Origin: an uncultured Photobacterium sp.
GTDB lineage: Bacteria; Pseudomonadota; Gammaproteobacteria; Enterobacterales; Vibrionaceae
Direction: 5' to 3'
NCBI RefSeq assembly: GCF_947502415.1
Contig: NZ_CANMZV010000007.1
Location: 124,001-188,000, forward strand
DNA: 64,000 bases
A program made the position numbers and the translations under genes. Of this stretch, positions 17,313 to 25,607 are shown piece after piece (the first letter of the stretch is position 1; every line of letters begins with the position of its first letter). The notes beneath the pieces were generated by a model. The model was not told the origin of the DNA and did no database searches. It saw nothing but the letters and a program-made list of their open reading frames with translations.

Positions 17313-18223
17313 ATTTTTCTATTGAGCAGCTTAGGCAATTACTTGAACAGGCAACAGAAGCAGCCTTAAAAGCCGGCAAGTTTATTGCGGGTTTTGATCG
17401 CACACAATTGCAAGTCAGTCATAAAGCGGGCGGAAGTAGCCTGAGTGCTCAGGTGGTGACTCAGGTTGATCTCGACAGTCAGGTGCTAATTATCGACACC
17501 CTCAGGCCGGGGATTGAAAAATACGACTTGGCGGTGCTGGGAGAAGAGAATGCCTGCGAGGACGATGTCTCTGGCCATGCCCGTTTCAGCAAGTCGTATT
17601 TCTGGTGCATCGATCCGCTGGATGGCACTTTGCCTTTTATTGAAGGTTCAGACGGTTTTGCGGTGTCCATTGCGTTGGTTGCGCAGTCTGGCTGGCCGCT
17701 ACTTGGTGTGGTTTATAATCCCGCGACGGGTGATCTCTATCAGGCACTGAATTCGGCTAATGCACCTGAGATGAAACAGGTGCTGAAAAACGGTGCGCCC
17801 TGGCAGAGCAAACCTGATAATTCATTTTTTACCTTATTCGTCGATCGCAGTTTTCAGTCTGATCCGCGTTATCCTGTTTGTATCGAACGGCTGGATGTGT
17901 TGGTTCGTTATCAGGGTTTTGATGGCATGAAAGTGGTTAATACTTGTGGTGCGGTGATGAATGCGATTGGCGTGATGGAAAACACCCCGGCTTGTTATTT
18001 TAAATTGCCCAAGCCTAGCAAAGGCGGTGGTAGCCTGTGGGATTTTAGTGCCACGGCGGCAATCGCTCAGGCCTGTGGTGTTGTCAGTGCCAGTGATGTT
18101 TTCGGTACGCCGTTGGATCTGAACCGTATCGATTCTAATTATATGAATCATAAAGGAGCCATTTATAGCACTGGTGTGGATCATCAGGCTTTGCTTGAAC
18201 TGGCTCAGGAATGTAGCCAATAA
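17309..18223 (+). CDS. Inositol-monophosphatase/CysQ-family phosphatase
   Basis: 304 aa, Mg-dependent phosphatase of the IMPase/FBPase-like superfamily. Metal-ligand motifs are LGEE (about residue 76), WCIDPLDGT (about 98) and LWDFSATAAI near the C terminus, which replaces the usual WDxAAG. The substrate may be a sugar phosphate, inositol phosphate or 3'-phosphoadenosine nucleotide; the sequence does not decide. ATGA overlap with the upstream kinase implies coupled expression. Confidence 0.8.
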   Translation: MNFSIEQLRQLLEQATEAALKAGKFIAGFDRTQLQVSHKAGGSSLSAQVVTQVDLDSQVLIIDTLRPGIEKYDLAVLGEENACEDDVSGHARFSKSYFWCIDPLDGTLPFIEGSDGFAVSIALVAQSGWPLLGVVYNPATGDLYQALNSANAPEMKQVLKNGAPWQSKPDNSFFTLFVDRSFQSDPRYPVCIERLDVLVRYQGFDGMKVVNTCGAVMNAIGVMENTPACYFKLPKPSKGGGSLWDFSATAAIAQACGVVSASDVFGTPLDLNRIDSNYMNHKGAIYSTGVDHQALLELAQECSQ

Positions 18224-18239
18224 CACGATTTTCCTGCTT

Positions 18240-18261
18240 CGGTTTTGCTATTGCAAAGCCG
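18240..18261 (+). terminator. Possible stem-loop terminator after the phosphatase gene
   Basis: cggttttgc and gcaaagccg form a 9-bp stem (one G-U) around TATT, 17 nt after the stop. There is no T tract, so function is uncertain. Confidence 0.35.
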
Positions 18262-18459
18262 GATTATCATCTCTAATGCCCTCTTGATTTTAAGATATAA
18301 AGATATTTTCTTAGGTGTTACAGCTTGAGCTAGATTTTTATTTCGTTCGATTGAGTGTCCTGAATCTGATGTACCGCATTGGTCATAGCCGCTTTCTGTG
18401 AGAAGGCAGCAATATAGCTGAACAATCTTTGCTCACAGTTTCATAATTCGATAGAATTA

Positions 18460-18488
18460 TTGCAATTGATAACTATTATCATTTTAAT
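18460..18488 (+). promoter_or_regulatory. sigma70-type promoter for the ABC pair
   Basis: TTGCAA and TTTAAT are separated by exactly 17 bp, with a predicted start near 18495. This leaves a leader of about 245 nt before ATG 18740. The Fur-box-like site occupies the spacer. Confidence 0.6.
18468..18486 (+). promoter_or_regulatory. Fur-box-like operator
   Basis: GATAACTATTATCATTTTA matches the classical 19-bp Fur box at 15 of 19 positions. It overlaps the spacer and -10 element, a placement typical of repression by Fe-Fur. Confidence 0.7.
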
Positions 18489-18495
18489 GGTTTGA

Positions 18496-18510
18496 CTACT
18501 ACGGTAGTAG
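18496..18510. promoter_or_regulatory. Perfect 15-bp palindrome at the predicted transcription start
   Basis: CTACTACGGTAGTAG is an odd-centred perfect palindrome lying immediately downstream of the -10 element. It is placed like an operator for a second, dimeric regulator; the regulator is not identified. Confidence 0.5.
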
Positions 18511-18739
18511 CAGTTCTGCGCTTTACGCCGCCAGTATAGATGACGACAACCAGACCAGAACTGCATTGCCAGGGTAGGTGATCAGAGTGGCTGGTGCTTG
18601 ATTCCCTCAGATGATAACCCGGTCAGAGAATTTACGGTGATACATATACATGTTGCCGTAAATAGCTACGCCTGTACGTAAGTTATCTTGCTTTATTTGT
18701 AGCTGAACGTATGGGCGGATTTTTGATAAGGAGTGTTAA
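18510..18739 (+). other. Long structured leader of the ABC pair
   Basis: No gene is seen in this 230-nt stretch. It contains inverted repeats GCAGTTCTG (18510-18518) with CAGAACTGC (18556-18564), and TTTACGG (18631-18637) with CCGTAAA (18656-18662). It ends in AAGGAG at the ABC start. It may be a structured 5' leader; no known riboswitch class was recognised. Confidence 0.4.
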
Positions 18740-20539
18740 ATGAACCGTGGAGCGATGAGTAGTCTTCGGTGGCTGTTTCAGATGGCTGCCGAGCACAAAA
18801 TCAAGCTGTGGTTTTCTATGTTACTTGCCAGTGTTAGTGCGGTGTTTGCACTGGCTCCCTTTTACTTTGTCTACCTTGTTTTAGCACATCTATTAGGCGG
18901 TGAACTGGCTGCCGCCGAGATTTTCCTTTGGTGTGGTTTGGCTGTTGCTTGCATGCTGGTTCGGTATGCGTTGTTGATGGCCGCTCTTATGCTTTCCCAT
19001 AAATCGGCTTTTGCTATTCAGTATCAAGTTCGAACCTTGGCTTTGGGGCACATGGCAAAGCTGCCACTTGGCTTTTTCAGTCAGCGTAGTTCCGGTCGGA
19101 TGAAAAAAATTCTGTCGGAAGATGTTGAGCGGATCGAGTTGTTTGTGGCCCACCACATACCGGATATGGCATCGGCGCTGGTGACACCGCTGGTGGTCTT
19201 TGTCTTCATGTTAGCGGTTGACTGGCGCATGGCGCTGGTTGCGCTTGTACCTTTACCGCTGGCGATCATCAGCCAGGCATTCTTGTATCGTGGTGTGGAG
19301 GAAAAGACCCAGCGCTACCATGAGACCCTTGAGCAATTGAATGCCAGCGTCATTGAGTATGTGCGGGCCATGCCTGTGATCCGGGCGTTCAATGCCGGCG
19401 GTAAGCCGCATACCCTGTTTACTGACAGCCTTGCCGCATATCGTGAGCTGGTGATGAACTGGATTAAAGACTCAGGCTGGCCGTTTGCCGCATTCAAAAC
19501 TCTGCTTGATAGTGGGTTGTTGGTGTTGCTGCCCATTGGCGTTTATTTCTGGAGCCAGGGTTCACTGGATATTGCCAGCTTCATGCTTTGTATTCTGCTT
19601 GGTGTCGGAATGATGGAGCCGTTGTATAACCTCTGCATGCTCAGTGGTTATCTCAATCAGATTTTCGAAGGGGTTAACCGTCTGCAGGATTTGCTGGAAA
19701 CACCAGAGTTGTCTGAGCCTGGGGAGGCGAGCTATCCGGCTGATGCCGGTGTTGATTTTTCCAATGTCAGTTTCAGTTATGAAAAACAGGGACCGGAGGT
19801 GTTGTCGAATGTCAGCTTCAGTGCGCCGCAAGGAACCCTTACCGCAATTGTTGGCCCTTCTGGTGCCGGTAAGTCAACGATAGCCATGCTGCTGGCCCGG
19901 TTCTGGGATGTTAATGACGGTGAGATCCAGATCGGTGGTAGGAATATTTGTTCCCTTGGAAGTCAGCTATTGATGAATCAGGTAGCTTTTGTCTTTCAGG
20001 ATAGTTTCATGCTGGGACAATCGGTGCGCGATAACATCACCATGGGTTTGGATGCCAGTGATGAGCAGGTTATTGCGGCTGCCAAAGCTGCGCAAGCCCA
20101 TGAATTTATCTCTGCATTACCTGATGGGTACGATACTCAGCTCGGGGAGGCTGCTACCCTCAGCGGAGGTGAAAAACAGCGGATAGCCATTGCCCGTGCG
20201 GTTTTGAAAGATGCGCCGATCCTGATCCTCGATGAAGCGACAGCATATGCAGATGCCAATAACCAGGCTCAGATCCAGTCCGCATTGAGCCGTCTGATCA
20301 CCAATAAAACGGTCTTTGTCATCGCCCACCGTCTCTCCACTATCGTCGGGGCCGATAACATTCTGGTGATGGAGCAGGGCAAGCTGGTCGGTAACGGGAC
20401 ACATGAACAGTTGCTTGAGTCGAATACGGTTTATCGGACGCTGTGGGCGTCACACCAGCAATCCCGCCAATGGGAGCTTTCTACACGCTCTGCACACCAG
20501 AAATCGGTACACCAGCAAGAGGAGCTGATCGATGCTTAG
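18740..20539 (+). CDS. ABC transporter, fused permease/ATPase, first subunit (YbtP/IrtA-like)
   Basis: 599 aa half-transporter. Six membrane segments span about residues 15-300. The ATPase has Walker A GPSGAGKS (about 375), Q-loop VFQDSF, signature LSGGEKQR, Walker B LILDEATA and switch His in IAHRLS. Residues LDEATAYADANN carry Ala-Tyr where S/A-LD is usual. Start ATG 18740 has AAGGAG 6 nt upstream. It overlaps the second half-transporter by 8 nt, as expected for a heterodimer. Fur control and similarity in layout to YbtPQ/IrtAB suggest iron-siderophore uptake or export (inference). Confidence 0.8.
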   Translation: MNRGAMSSLRWLFQMAAEHKIKLWFSMLLASVSAVFALAPFYFVYLVLAHLLGGELAAAEIFLWCGLAVACMLVRYALLMAALMLSHKSAFAIQYQVRTLALGHMAKLPLGFFSQRSSGRMKKILSEDVERIELFVAHHIPDMASALVTPLVVFVFMLAVDWRMALVALVPLPLAIISQAFLYRGVEEKTQRYHETLEQLNASVIEYVRAMPVIRAFNAGGKPHTLFTDSLAAYRELVMNWIKDSGWPFAAFKTLLDSGLLVLLPIGVYFWSQGSLDIASFMLCILLGVGMMEPLYNLCMLSGYLNQIFEGVNRLQDLLETPELSEPGEASYPADAGVDFSNVSFSYEKQGPEVLSNVSFSAPQGTLTAIVGPSGAGKSTIAMLLARFWDVNDGEIQIGGRNICSLGSQLLMNQVAFVFQDSFMLGQSVRDNITMGLDASDEQVIAAAKAAQAHEFISALPDGYDTQLGEAATLSGGEKQRIAIARAVLKDAPILILDEATAYADANNQAQIQSALSRLITNKTVFVIAHRLSTIVGADNILVMEQGKLVGNGTHEQLLESNTVYRTLWASHQQSRQWELSTRSAHQKSVHQQEELIDA

Positions 20540-22259
20540 TCAAATGAAAAGGCTGACAGGAAAAGAGAACCTTAACCTCGGTCATAATATCGGTCTCGGT
20601 TTTGTTGAAGCGGTGTTGACCGGGTTGCCTTATGTTTTTCTTTATCTGGTGATCAGGGAGATGTTTGCCGCCACGCCGGATATGGCTTTGATTTGGTTTT
20701 ACTGTGCGGTAATGGCAGTTCTTTTTGCTGCCAGGGTTGTTGTCTCGCGTAGGGTAACAATTGATGGCCATACAATGGGTTATGACGCCGGTGTTGATAT
20801 GCGTAATCACTTGGCGAAGAAGTTAAAACGGGTTCCTATGGGGTATTTGCTCAAGACGGATCTGGGCACATTGAACTCAACCATGCTGCAGGATGTGGCC
20901 TTCACCGAACAGATTTTTTCTCACCTGTTCGCCCAGCTGGTGATTACCATCAGTTTGGTGAGCTTAGTTGCCATCGGCCTTAGTTTTGAAGACTGGCGGT
21001 TGGGCTTAGCAATGTGTATCGGCCTGCCAATGGCGGTGGTGGTGTTTACCCTGCTTAAATGTATCGGGACTCATTTGAGCCGCACACTGTTGGAGTTGGT
21101 CGGGAAGATGAACGGTTCGCTGATGGAATATATCCTCGGGATCAAAGAACTGAGAGCGTTCAACATGGCGGGTAAGCGTTTCACCAAGTTGGATAAGCGA
21201 CTGAAAGAGCTTCAGTTTCTGAGCCTCAAGCATGAGTTTATCGTCGGCCTGGCACCTTTGGGTTTCATTTCGTTTGTTGAACTTGGTTTTGCCGTTATGT
21301 TGCTGACTGGGGTGTTTCTATCCCTCGACGGGGATCTGGAGCCGCAGGTTTTCGTTCTGTTCCTGATTGTCTCCAGTCGCTTCTTCAAGCCGTTGATGTC
21401 TATCGCAATGTATCTGGCGGAATATGGTTTTATGCGCCAGTCAGCCAATCGTATCGAGGCCATTCTACAGGAACCTGAACTGAAACAGGGGATTATGAAT
21501 CAAAGGTTGAAACCGGAAATCGAGTTTAACGATGTCAGCTTCTCTTACATTGATGATGTGGTGCTCAAGCATGTCGATTTACACTGTAAGCCGGGTACGC
21601 TGACCGCGCTTGTTGGGCCGTCAGGCTCAGGTAAAACCACCATCACCAGCTTGCTGGCTCGGTTCTGGGATGTTGATAGCGGAATGATTTCGATTGGTGG
21701 TCGGGATATACGTCACCTGACGCCAGAGTGTCTGGCTGATCATATCAGTATGGTGTTTCAGGACGTTTATCTGTTTAACGATACCATCTACAACAACCTG
21801 ACTTTGGGGATGGATAACCCGAGCCGTGAAAAAGTAGAGGAAGTGTGTAAGGCGACCTGCTGCTGGTCATTCATTTCTCGATTGCCTGGCGGACTGGACA
21901 GTATGATTGGCGAAGGTGGGGCGACCCTTTCTGGTGGTGAGAAGCAACGACTTTCCATTGCCAGGGCGATACTGAAAGATGCGCCAATTATTCTGCTTGA
22001 TGAGGCAACGGCGTCACTGGATCCGGAAAACGAAAGTGAAATCCAGACGGCACTGAGTGCCCTGATCAGAGAGAAAACCGTGATCATGATAGCTCATCGT
22101 CTGAATACCATTGTCAGTGCCGATCAGATTGTAGTGCTGGATCAGGGAGAAGTTATCCAGTGTGGTCAACATGCGGAGCTGGTCAACCGTTCAGGTTTGT
22201 ATCAGCAGTTGTGGCAGGCACAGCAACAAAGCCAGGGCTGGACGCTGGCAACCTGCTGA
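20532..22259 (+). CDS. ABC transporter, fused permease/ATPase, second subunit (YbtQ/IrtB-like)
   Basis: 575 aa partner of the upstream protein. An N-terminal six-TM domain is followed by an ATPase with Walker A GPSGSGKT, VFQDVYLFNDTIYNN, signature LSGGEKQR, Walker B IILLDEATASLDPENE and IAHRLNTI. All catalytic residues look intact in this subunit. Its start lies within the last codons of the first subunit gene. A terminator-like hairpin follows 31 nt after the stop. Confidence 0.8.
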   Translation: MLSQMKRLTGKENLNLGHNIGLGFVEAVLTGLPYVFLYLVIREMFAATPDMALIWFYCAVMAVLFAARVVVSRRVTIDGHTMGYDAGVDMRNHLAKKLKRVPMGYLLKTDLGTLNSTMLQDVAFTEQIFSHLFAQLVITISLVSLVAIGLSFEDWRLGLAMCIGLPMAVVVFTLLKCIGTHLSRTLLELVGKMNGSLMEYILGIKELRAFNMAGKRFTKLDKRLKELQFLSLKHEFIVGLAPLGFISFVELGFAVMLLTGVFLSLDGDLEPQVFVLFLIVSSRFFKPLMSIAMYLAEYGFMRQSANRIEAILQEPELKQGIMNQRLKPEIEFNDVSFSYIDDVVLKHVDLHCKPGTLTALVGPSGSGKTTITSLLARFWDVDSGMISIGGRDIRHLTPECLADHISMVFQDVYLFNDTIYNNLTLGMDNPSREKVEEVCKATCCWSFISRLPGGLDSMIGEGGATLSGGEKQRLSIARAILKDAPIILLDEATASLDPENESEIQTALSALIREKTVIMIAHRLNTIVSADQIVVLDQGEVIQCGQHAELVNRSGLYQQLWQAQQQSQGWTLATC

Positions 22260-22290
22260 TAACGGTATGCGATGAACAGTTAATAATACA

Positions 22291-22310
22291 GGTCGCTGCG
22301 GCGGCCTTTT
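22291..22310 (+). terminator. Terminator after the ABC pair
   Basis: ggtcgc and gcggcc (one G-U) form a short stem around tgcg, followed by TTTTTCTTT. Confidence 0.6.
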
Positions 22311-22442
22311 TCTTTATTGTTTGTTCTTCCTTATACCGCATTATCTCTTGGCTGTTCAGGAATAGCAGGGAAATGGTCAGTAATAGAAGGAAAATGGCGG
22401 AAACAGTGATCACCGGTGGAATAAAAGCCTCCAGTGAAGTTT

Positions 22443-22485
22443 CTGGCATATGCTAAAAACAAAGCGTATAACTGGCATATGCTAA
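22443..22485. repeat. Two 14-bp direct repeats, each holding a palindrome
   Basis: ctggcatatgctaa occurs at 22443-22456 and 22472-22485, a 29-bp period. Each copy contains palindromic GCATATGC. They lie 50-90 bp upstream of the thioesterase gene, in operator position. Confidence 0.5.
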
Positions 22486-22534
22486 TAACCTGGGTGTTAT
22501 TCATAAGCAATGATATTTATAGATAAGAGAATTA

Positions 22535-22951
22535 ATGATGGATCAGTATCAGGTAACAAAGCAGGCACATGATAATTGTATTGCGTGTGGTCGTGTTGAT
22601 CATAATCCCGATTCGCTGGGCTTGGCATTTACGCTCGGGCCGGATGGCACTGTCACCGCACCCTTTAAAGTCAGTACTCGTTATCAGGGGTATGATGGCT
22701 TACTGCATGGCGGCATGATAAGCACCTTGTTAGACGCGGCCATGACTCATTGTCTTTTTGCTCAGGGAATTCAAGCTCTGACTGCAGAGTTGACAGTGCG
22801 GTTTTCTAAACCTGTTGAAGTAGGGCAGGAAATTATGCTGAAAGCACGTATCTTAGGGCAGCGCGGAGGTATATATCAGCTGGAAGCTCGTATAACTCAG
22901 GGTAGGCAGCTATTGGCTCGCGGTAAAGCAAAATTTATTGAGCCTAAATAG
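22535..22951 (+). CDS. PaaI-family hotdog-fold thioesterase
   Basis: 138 aa. Hotdog-fold acyl-CoA thioesterase or related protein, cytoplasmic. The core YDGLLHGGMISTLLDAAMTHCLF carries the HGG motif and an Asp at the expected catalytic position, followed by LTAELTVRFSKPVEVGQEI and a C-terminal strand. An N-terminal NCIACGRVDHNPDSLGL segment with two Cys is shared with a subgroup of such proteins. Purine-rich AAGAGA precedes the start; the ATG at 22538 is an alternative. Convergent with the GAF gene. Confidence 0.8.
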   Translation: MMDQYQVTKQAHDNCIACGRVDHNPDSLGLAFTLGPDGTVTAPFKVSTRYQGYDGLLHGGMISTLLDAAMTHCLFAQGIQALTAELTVRFSKPVEVGQEIMLKARILGQRGGIYQLEARITQGRQLLARGKAKFIEPK

Positions 22952-22981
22952 AGCTTAAAAGTGAAGCTGACTTTTTAGATT

Positions 22982-23020
22982 AAAGTCTTATCAGAACGTG
23001 CATTATTCTGATAGGGCTTT
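22982..23020. terminator. Stem-loop between convergent genes
   Basis: aaagtcttatcagaa and ttctgatagggcttt form a 15-bp stem with two G-U pairs and a 9-nt loop. It probably terminates the thioesterase and GAF transcripts. Confidence 0.6.
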
Positions 23021-23047
23021 GACAAGTAATTTGAGTTTCGACTCTTG

Positions 23048-23461
23048 CTACCTGCGCACTAGCTCTACTTCAATCCATGAGGCCATCAATTGTAAGCAAT
23101 CAATATCAAGATTTCGGAATTGTCTGGAATAAGGTGCTGCGCTGGAAAAATTAAGAGTGCCGAACAGCGTATCACCGCAATATACCGGGACGCCGATGTA
23201 GGATTCCAGTTGTTGTTGTCGATAGACGGGATGCTGAGCAAGTTTAGAGCTTTGTCCGACGTGCTCAATAGCAACCGGCCCGTCTGCTCGGCAGGTCTCG
23301 GAACAGTATGTCAGGCCAAGTGCAAAGCAATCCCCGGGATTGATGGAAACTGAGCTGGGACAGACGCAATGCTCAATAATATAAGTGTCATCTTCAATTA
23401 GAGAAAGGATACCAATATAACTGTAATTGTTTGTGTGATTTATATTAGCAATATTAACCAT
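23048..23461 (-). CDS. Short GAF-domain protein, possibly N-terminally truncated
   Basis: 137 aa. The sequence covers most of a GAF sensory fold: YSYIGILSLIEDDTYIIEHC, CFALGLTYCSETCRADGPVAIEHV, and LESYIGVPVYCGDTLFGTLNFSS, ending in an amphipathic helix. Such segments usually head a longer diguanylate-cyclase or kinase protein, but here a stop follows directly. The first GAF helix appears to be missing, no good ribosome site precedes ATG 23461, and the frame stays open for only about 20 more codons upstream. It may be a stand-alone sensor or a gene remnant. Confidence 0.55.
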   Translation of the reverse strand: MVNIANINHTNNYSYIGILSLIEDDTYIIEHCVCPSSVSINPGDCFALGLTYCSETCRADGPVAIEHVGQSSKLAQHPVYRQQQLESYIGVPVYCGDTLFGTLNFSSAAPYSRQFRNLDIDCLQLMASWIEVELVRR

Positions 23462-24191
23462 GAATATGCATTCGAATGACTGAGTTGGTGCATATTGAGA
23501 GGTGCGCCTTAATTTTAACGAAATACCCTAGTTTTACAGTCAGATTTGAATCGTGATTAAGGGTTTTTTTAGGCAGTTAAATATCAGCAATAACGAAATT
23601 TAATTTGAAAATGAATTGAATCGGTTAATTTTATTGCATCTATTACAAATCTGAGTTGATTGTCTCGTTAAGTATTAGGATTTCAGTAGACCGGAATAAC
23701 TCTAAAGGAGTATATGTCTTGAGGTTCTGCTTAAATAATGGCCAGTGTTGTGTGGTGTATAAAGATGAATATTCAACAAGTCTTATATTGTGGCAGCGAA
23801 AAGAAATTAAATATTAATGGCGAAAAATATTGAGGATTATATTTTAAGTATTTTACTTATGAAGAATTCACCATTTAGTCTCTATTGTTCAAAGATAATA
23901 AATCATGACTTTTATATGCAATTTTATTTATTTTATTGATTTATAGATATTTGCTCTATTTCCAATCATTTTTTGTGGTAGGAGCTTCGATATTTTTCAC
24001 CATAAAAAATGATGTTTTTTGCTCATCTGACCAGAAAAAAAGTGTTTCTTTTTATTAGAAAAAACAGATAAGGTTCATAAAAAATTACAAATGGTAATCT
24101 CCTGTAATAATAGGTGACTATTTATCATGCTGTGATAATTCCTAATAAAAATACGTTTGTTATTAAACGTTGAGCATATTAACAGGATGTA
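23462..24191. other. 730-bp AT-rich region upstream of the T6SS locus
   Basis: No gene could be supported. AATATGCA (23463-23470) and TGCATATT (23489-23496) form an inverted repeat just upstream of the GAF start. An AAAGGAG followed by a two-codon ORF occurs near 23705-23720. No sigma54 (GG-N10-GC) promoter was found. The T6SS promoter is presumably near 24060-24180. Confidence 0.45.
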
Positions 24192-25565
24192 ATGCAATTT
24201 ACTGAGAATTTATATCAGGCACTACTTTTGCCTGTTAATGATGAAAATTTTTGTGGTGTTTATTTAAAAGCTAATCGTCAGCAATTTCGACCATTGCGCA
24301 ATGAATTTAATTTAGCGCAAACTTCACAAAGACAATTAATTCAAAGTCCCGATCCGGCAGAAGTTGATGCACTTGTTGAAGAGAATCTTCGTAATTGGAA
24401 CACGCTGTCCGATAGTTTGGTGAAGGTTTTTACGACAGATACCCGCGATATTGAATTAGTTGGCTGGATAATGGCGGCACAAGTTATTATCGACCCGACA
24501 CTCGAAGGCACAAAACAAACCAGTTCATGGCTGAAAACGCTAGTTGTCGAACACTGGGATAGCCTGCATCCGATTCTTCCTGACAACAAAATTAAAGCTG
24601 ATAGTGATGATGAAAAAATCAACGAGATTAACGCTTTTAAAGTGAAATCATTTGTTCAGCTAGTGGGCGAAAGTGAAGAAAGCAGTTTACTTTACTCGCC
24701 ACTCTTACTGCAGCCATTGATCGGTGATCTTGATTACTCGCGTTATTTAAGTGAAGAGCGAAAAGGTAATTTACCTGAGCTGCGCCAGCAATATCACAGC
24801 GTGGTTATGGAAGAGCGCGCTCTAATCACTGAGCGAGTACAAAACCTTGTTGAGTTGAAAGCAAACTTCAGCGCAATAGACAGTTATGTTGCTGGCTTGT
24901 GCAAACAGAGTTTATTACCCGCTCCGGGATTTCAGTTTGTTATTACCTTGCTATCTAAGCTACTTCGGGCGATTGAGTTTTTGTCTGGGATTAAGCCGGC
25001 GATAACAGCGGAGGCTCAGCCAGAGCCTGATTTGTCCGTTAGTCCTGAGGGAGAGTTAAGTTCAACTGCTCCTCCGGCGTCTCCTGAACCTATGGGGCAG
25101 TCCGCGATGCAACCACAGCAACACGTAGTCGAAACCGTGTCGTTTACGACCATAGCTGAACAACAAGATTTTAATCGCGATCAGGCGTTCCATCAGTTGC
25201 GTGAGCTAGCAGAGTTTTTTAAGAAGACAGAACCTCATAGCCCAGTTTCTTATTTGCTGGAAAAGGCGATTCGATGGGGCTACATGCCACTGCCTGATTT
25301 GATGACTGAGTTGTTATCAAATCAGCAAGAAACGATTAATCGTGTGTTTAACCTATCCGGTTTGGATGAGGTTGGCCAAACGAACTTACCTGAATTGAAT
25401 CGTGCGCGTACCGCAGGCTTGACGCATAAAACGGCGGAGCCTGCCATTGAAGTGAACGATACCCAACCTGTGGATTTATCTTCTTCTTTGGAAGAGGAAA
25501 GGACACATCAGCAAGAACTGCAAAAGGAACAGAAATCAAACTCAAGCAGTAATTCGCTTTGGTAG
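24192..25565 (+). CDS. tssA: T6SS TssA (ImpA N-terminal family)
   Basis: 457 aa. TssA proteins cap or prime the growing T6SS tail. The N-terminal ImpA_N region (residues 1-130) has NFCGVYLKANRQQFRPLRNEFN and WDSLHPILPDN. A low-complexity Pro/Ser/Glu linker spans about 275-320. The C-terminal domain RDQAFHQLRELAEFFKKTEPHSPVSYLLEKAIRWGYMPLPDLMTELL is the element seen in many TssA proteins. First gene of the locus; AGGA precedes ATG 24192. The Ser/Gln/Glu-rich tail after residue 430 is unusual and probably disordered. Confidence 0.88.
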   Translation: MQFTENLYQALLLPVNDENFCGVYLKANRQQFRPLRNEFNLAQTSQRQLIQSPDPAEVDALVEENLRNWNTLSDSLVKVFTTDTRDIELVGWIMAAQVIIDPTLEGTKQTSSWLKTLVVEHWDSLHPILPDNKIKADSDDEKINEINAFKVKSFVQLVGESEESSLLYSPLLLQPLIGDLDYSRYLSEERKGNLPELRQQYHSVVMEERALITERVQNLVELKANFSAIDSYVAGLCKQSLLPAPGFQFVITLLSKLLRAIEFLSGIKPAITAEAQPEPDLSVSPEGELSSTAPPASPEPMGQSAMQPQQHVVETVSFTTIAEQQDFNRDQAFHQLRELAEFFKKTEPHSPVSYLLEKAIRWGYMPLPDLMTELLSNQQETINRVFNLSGLDEVGQTNLPELNRARTAGLTHKTAEPAIEVNDTQPVDLSSSLEEERTHQQELQKEQKSNSSSNSLW

Positions 25566-25607
25566 TTGGTGCTGTTTCTCCAAACCTAAAACAACAGAGG
25601 AAATATT

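Noticed and set aside
22183-22449. Minus-strand ORF with a hydrophobic segment near its N terminus
   Set aside because: No ribosome site, it overlaps the ABC gene and its terminator, and its C-terminal half is a shadow of coding sequence.
23462-24191. Possible sigma54 promoter before the T6SS
   Set aside because: No GG-N10-GC element found; the nearest TGGCA-like string lacks the -12 GC.
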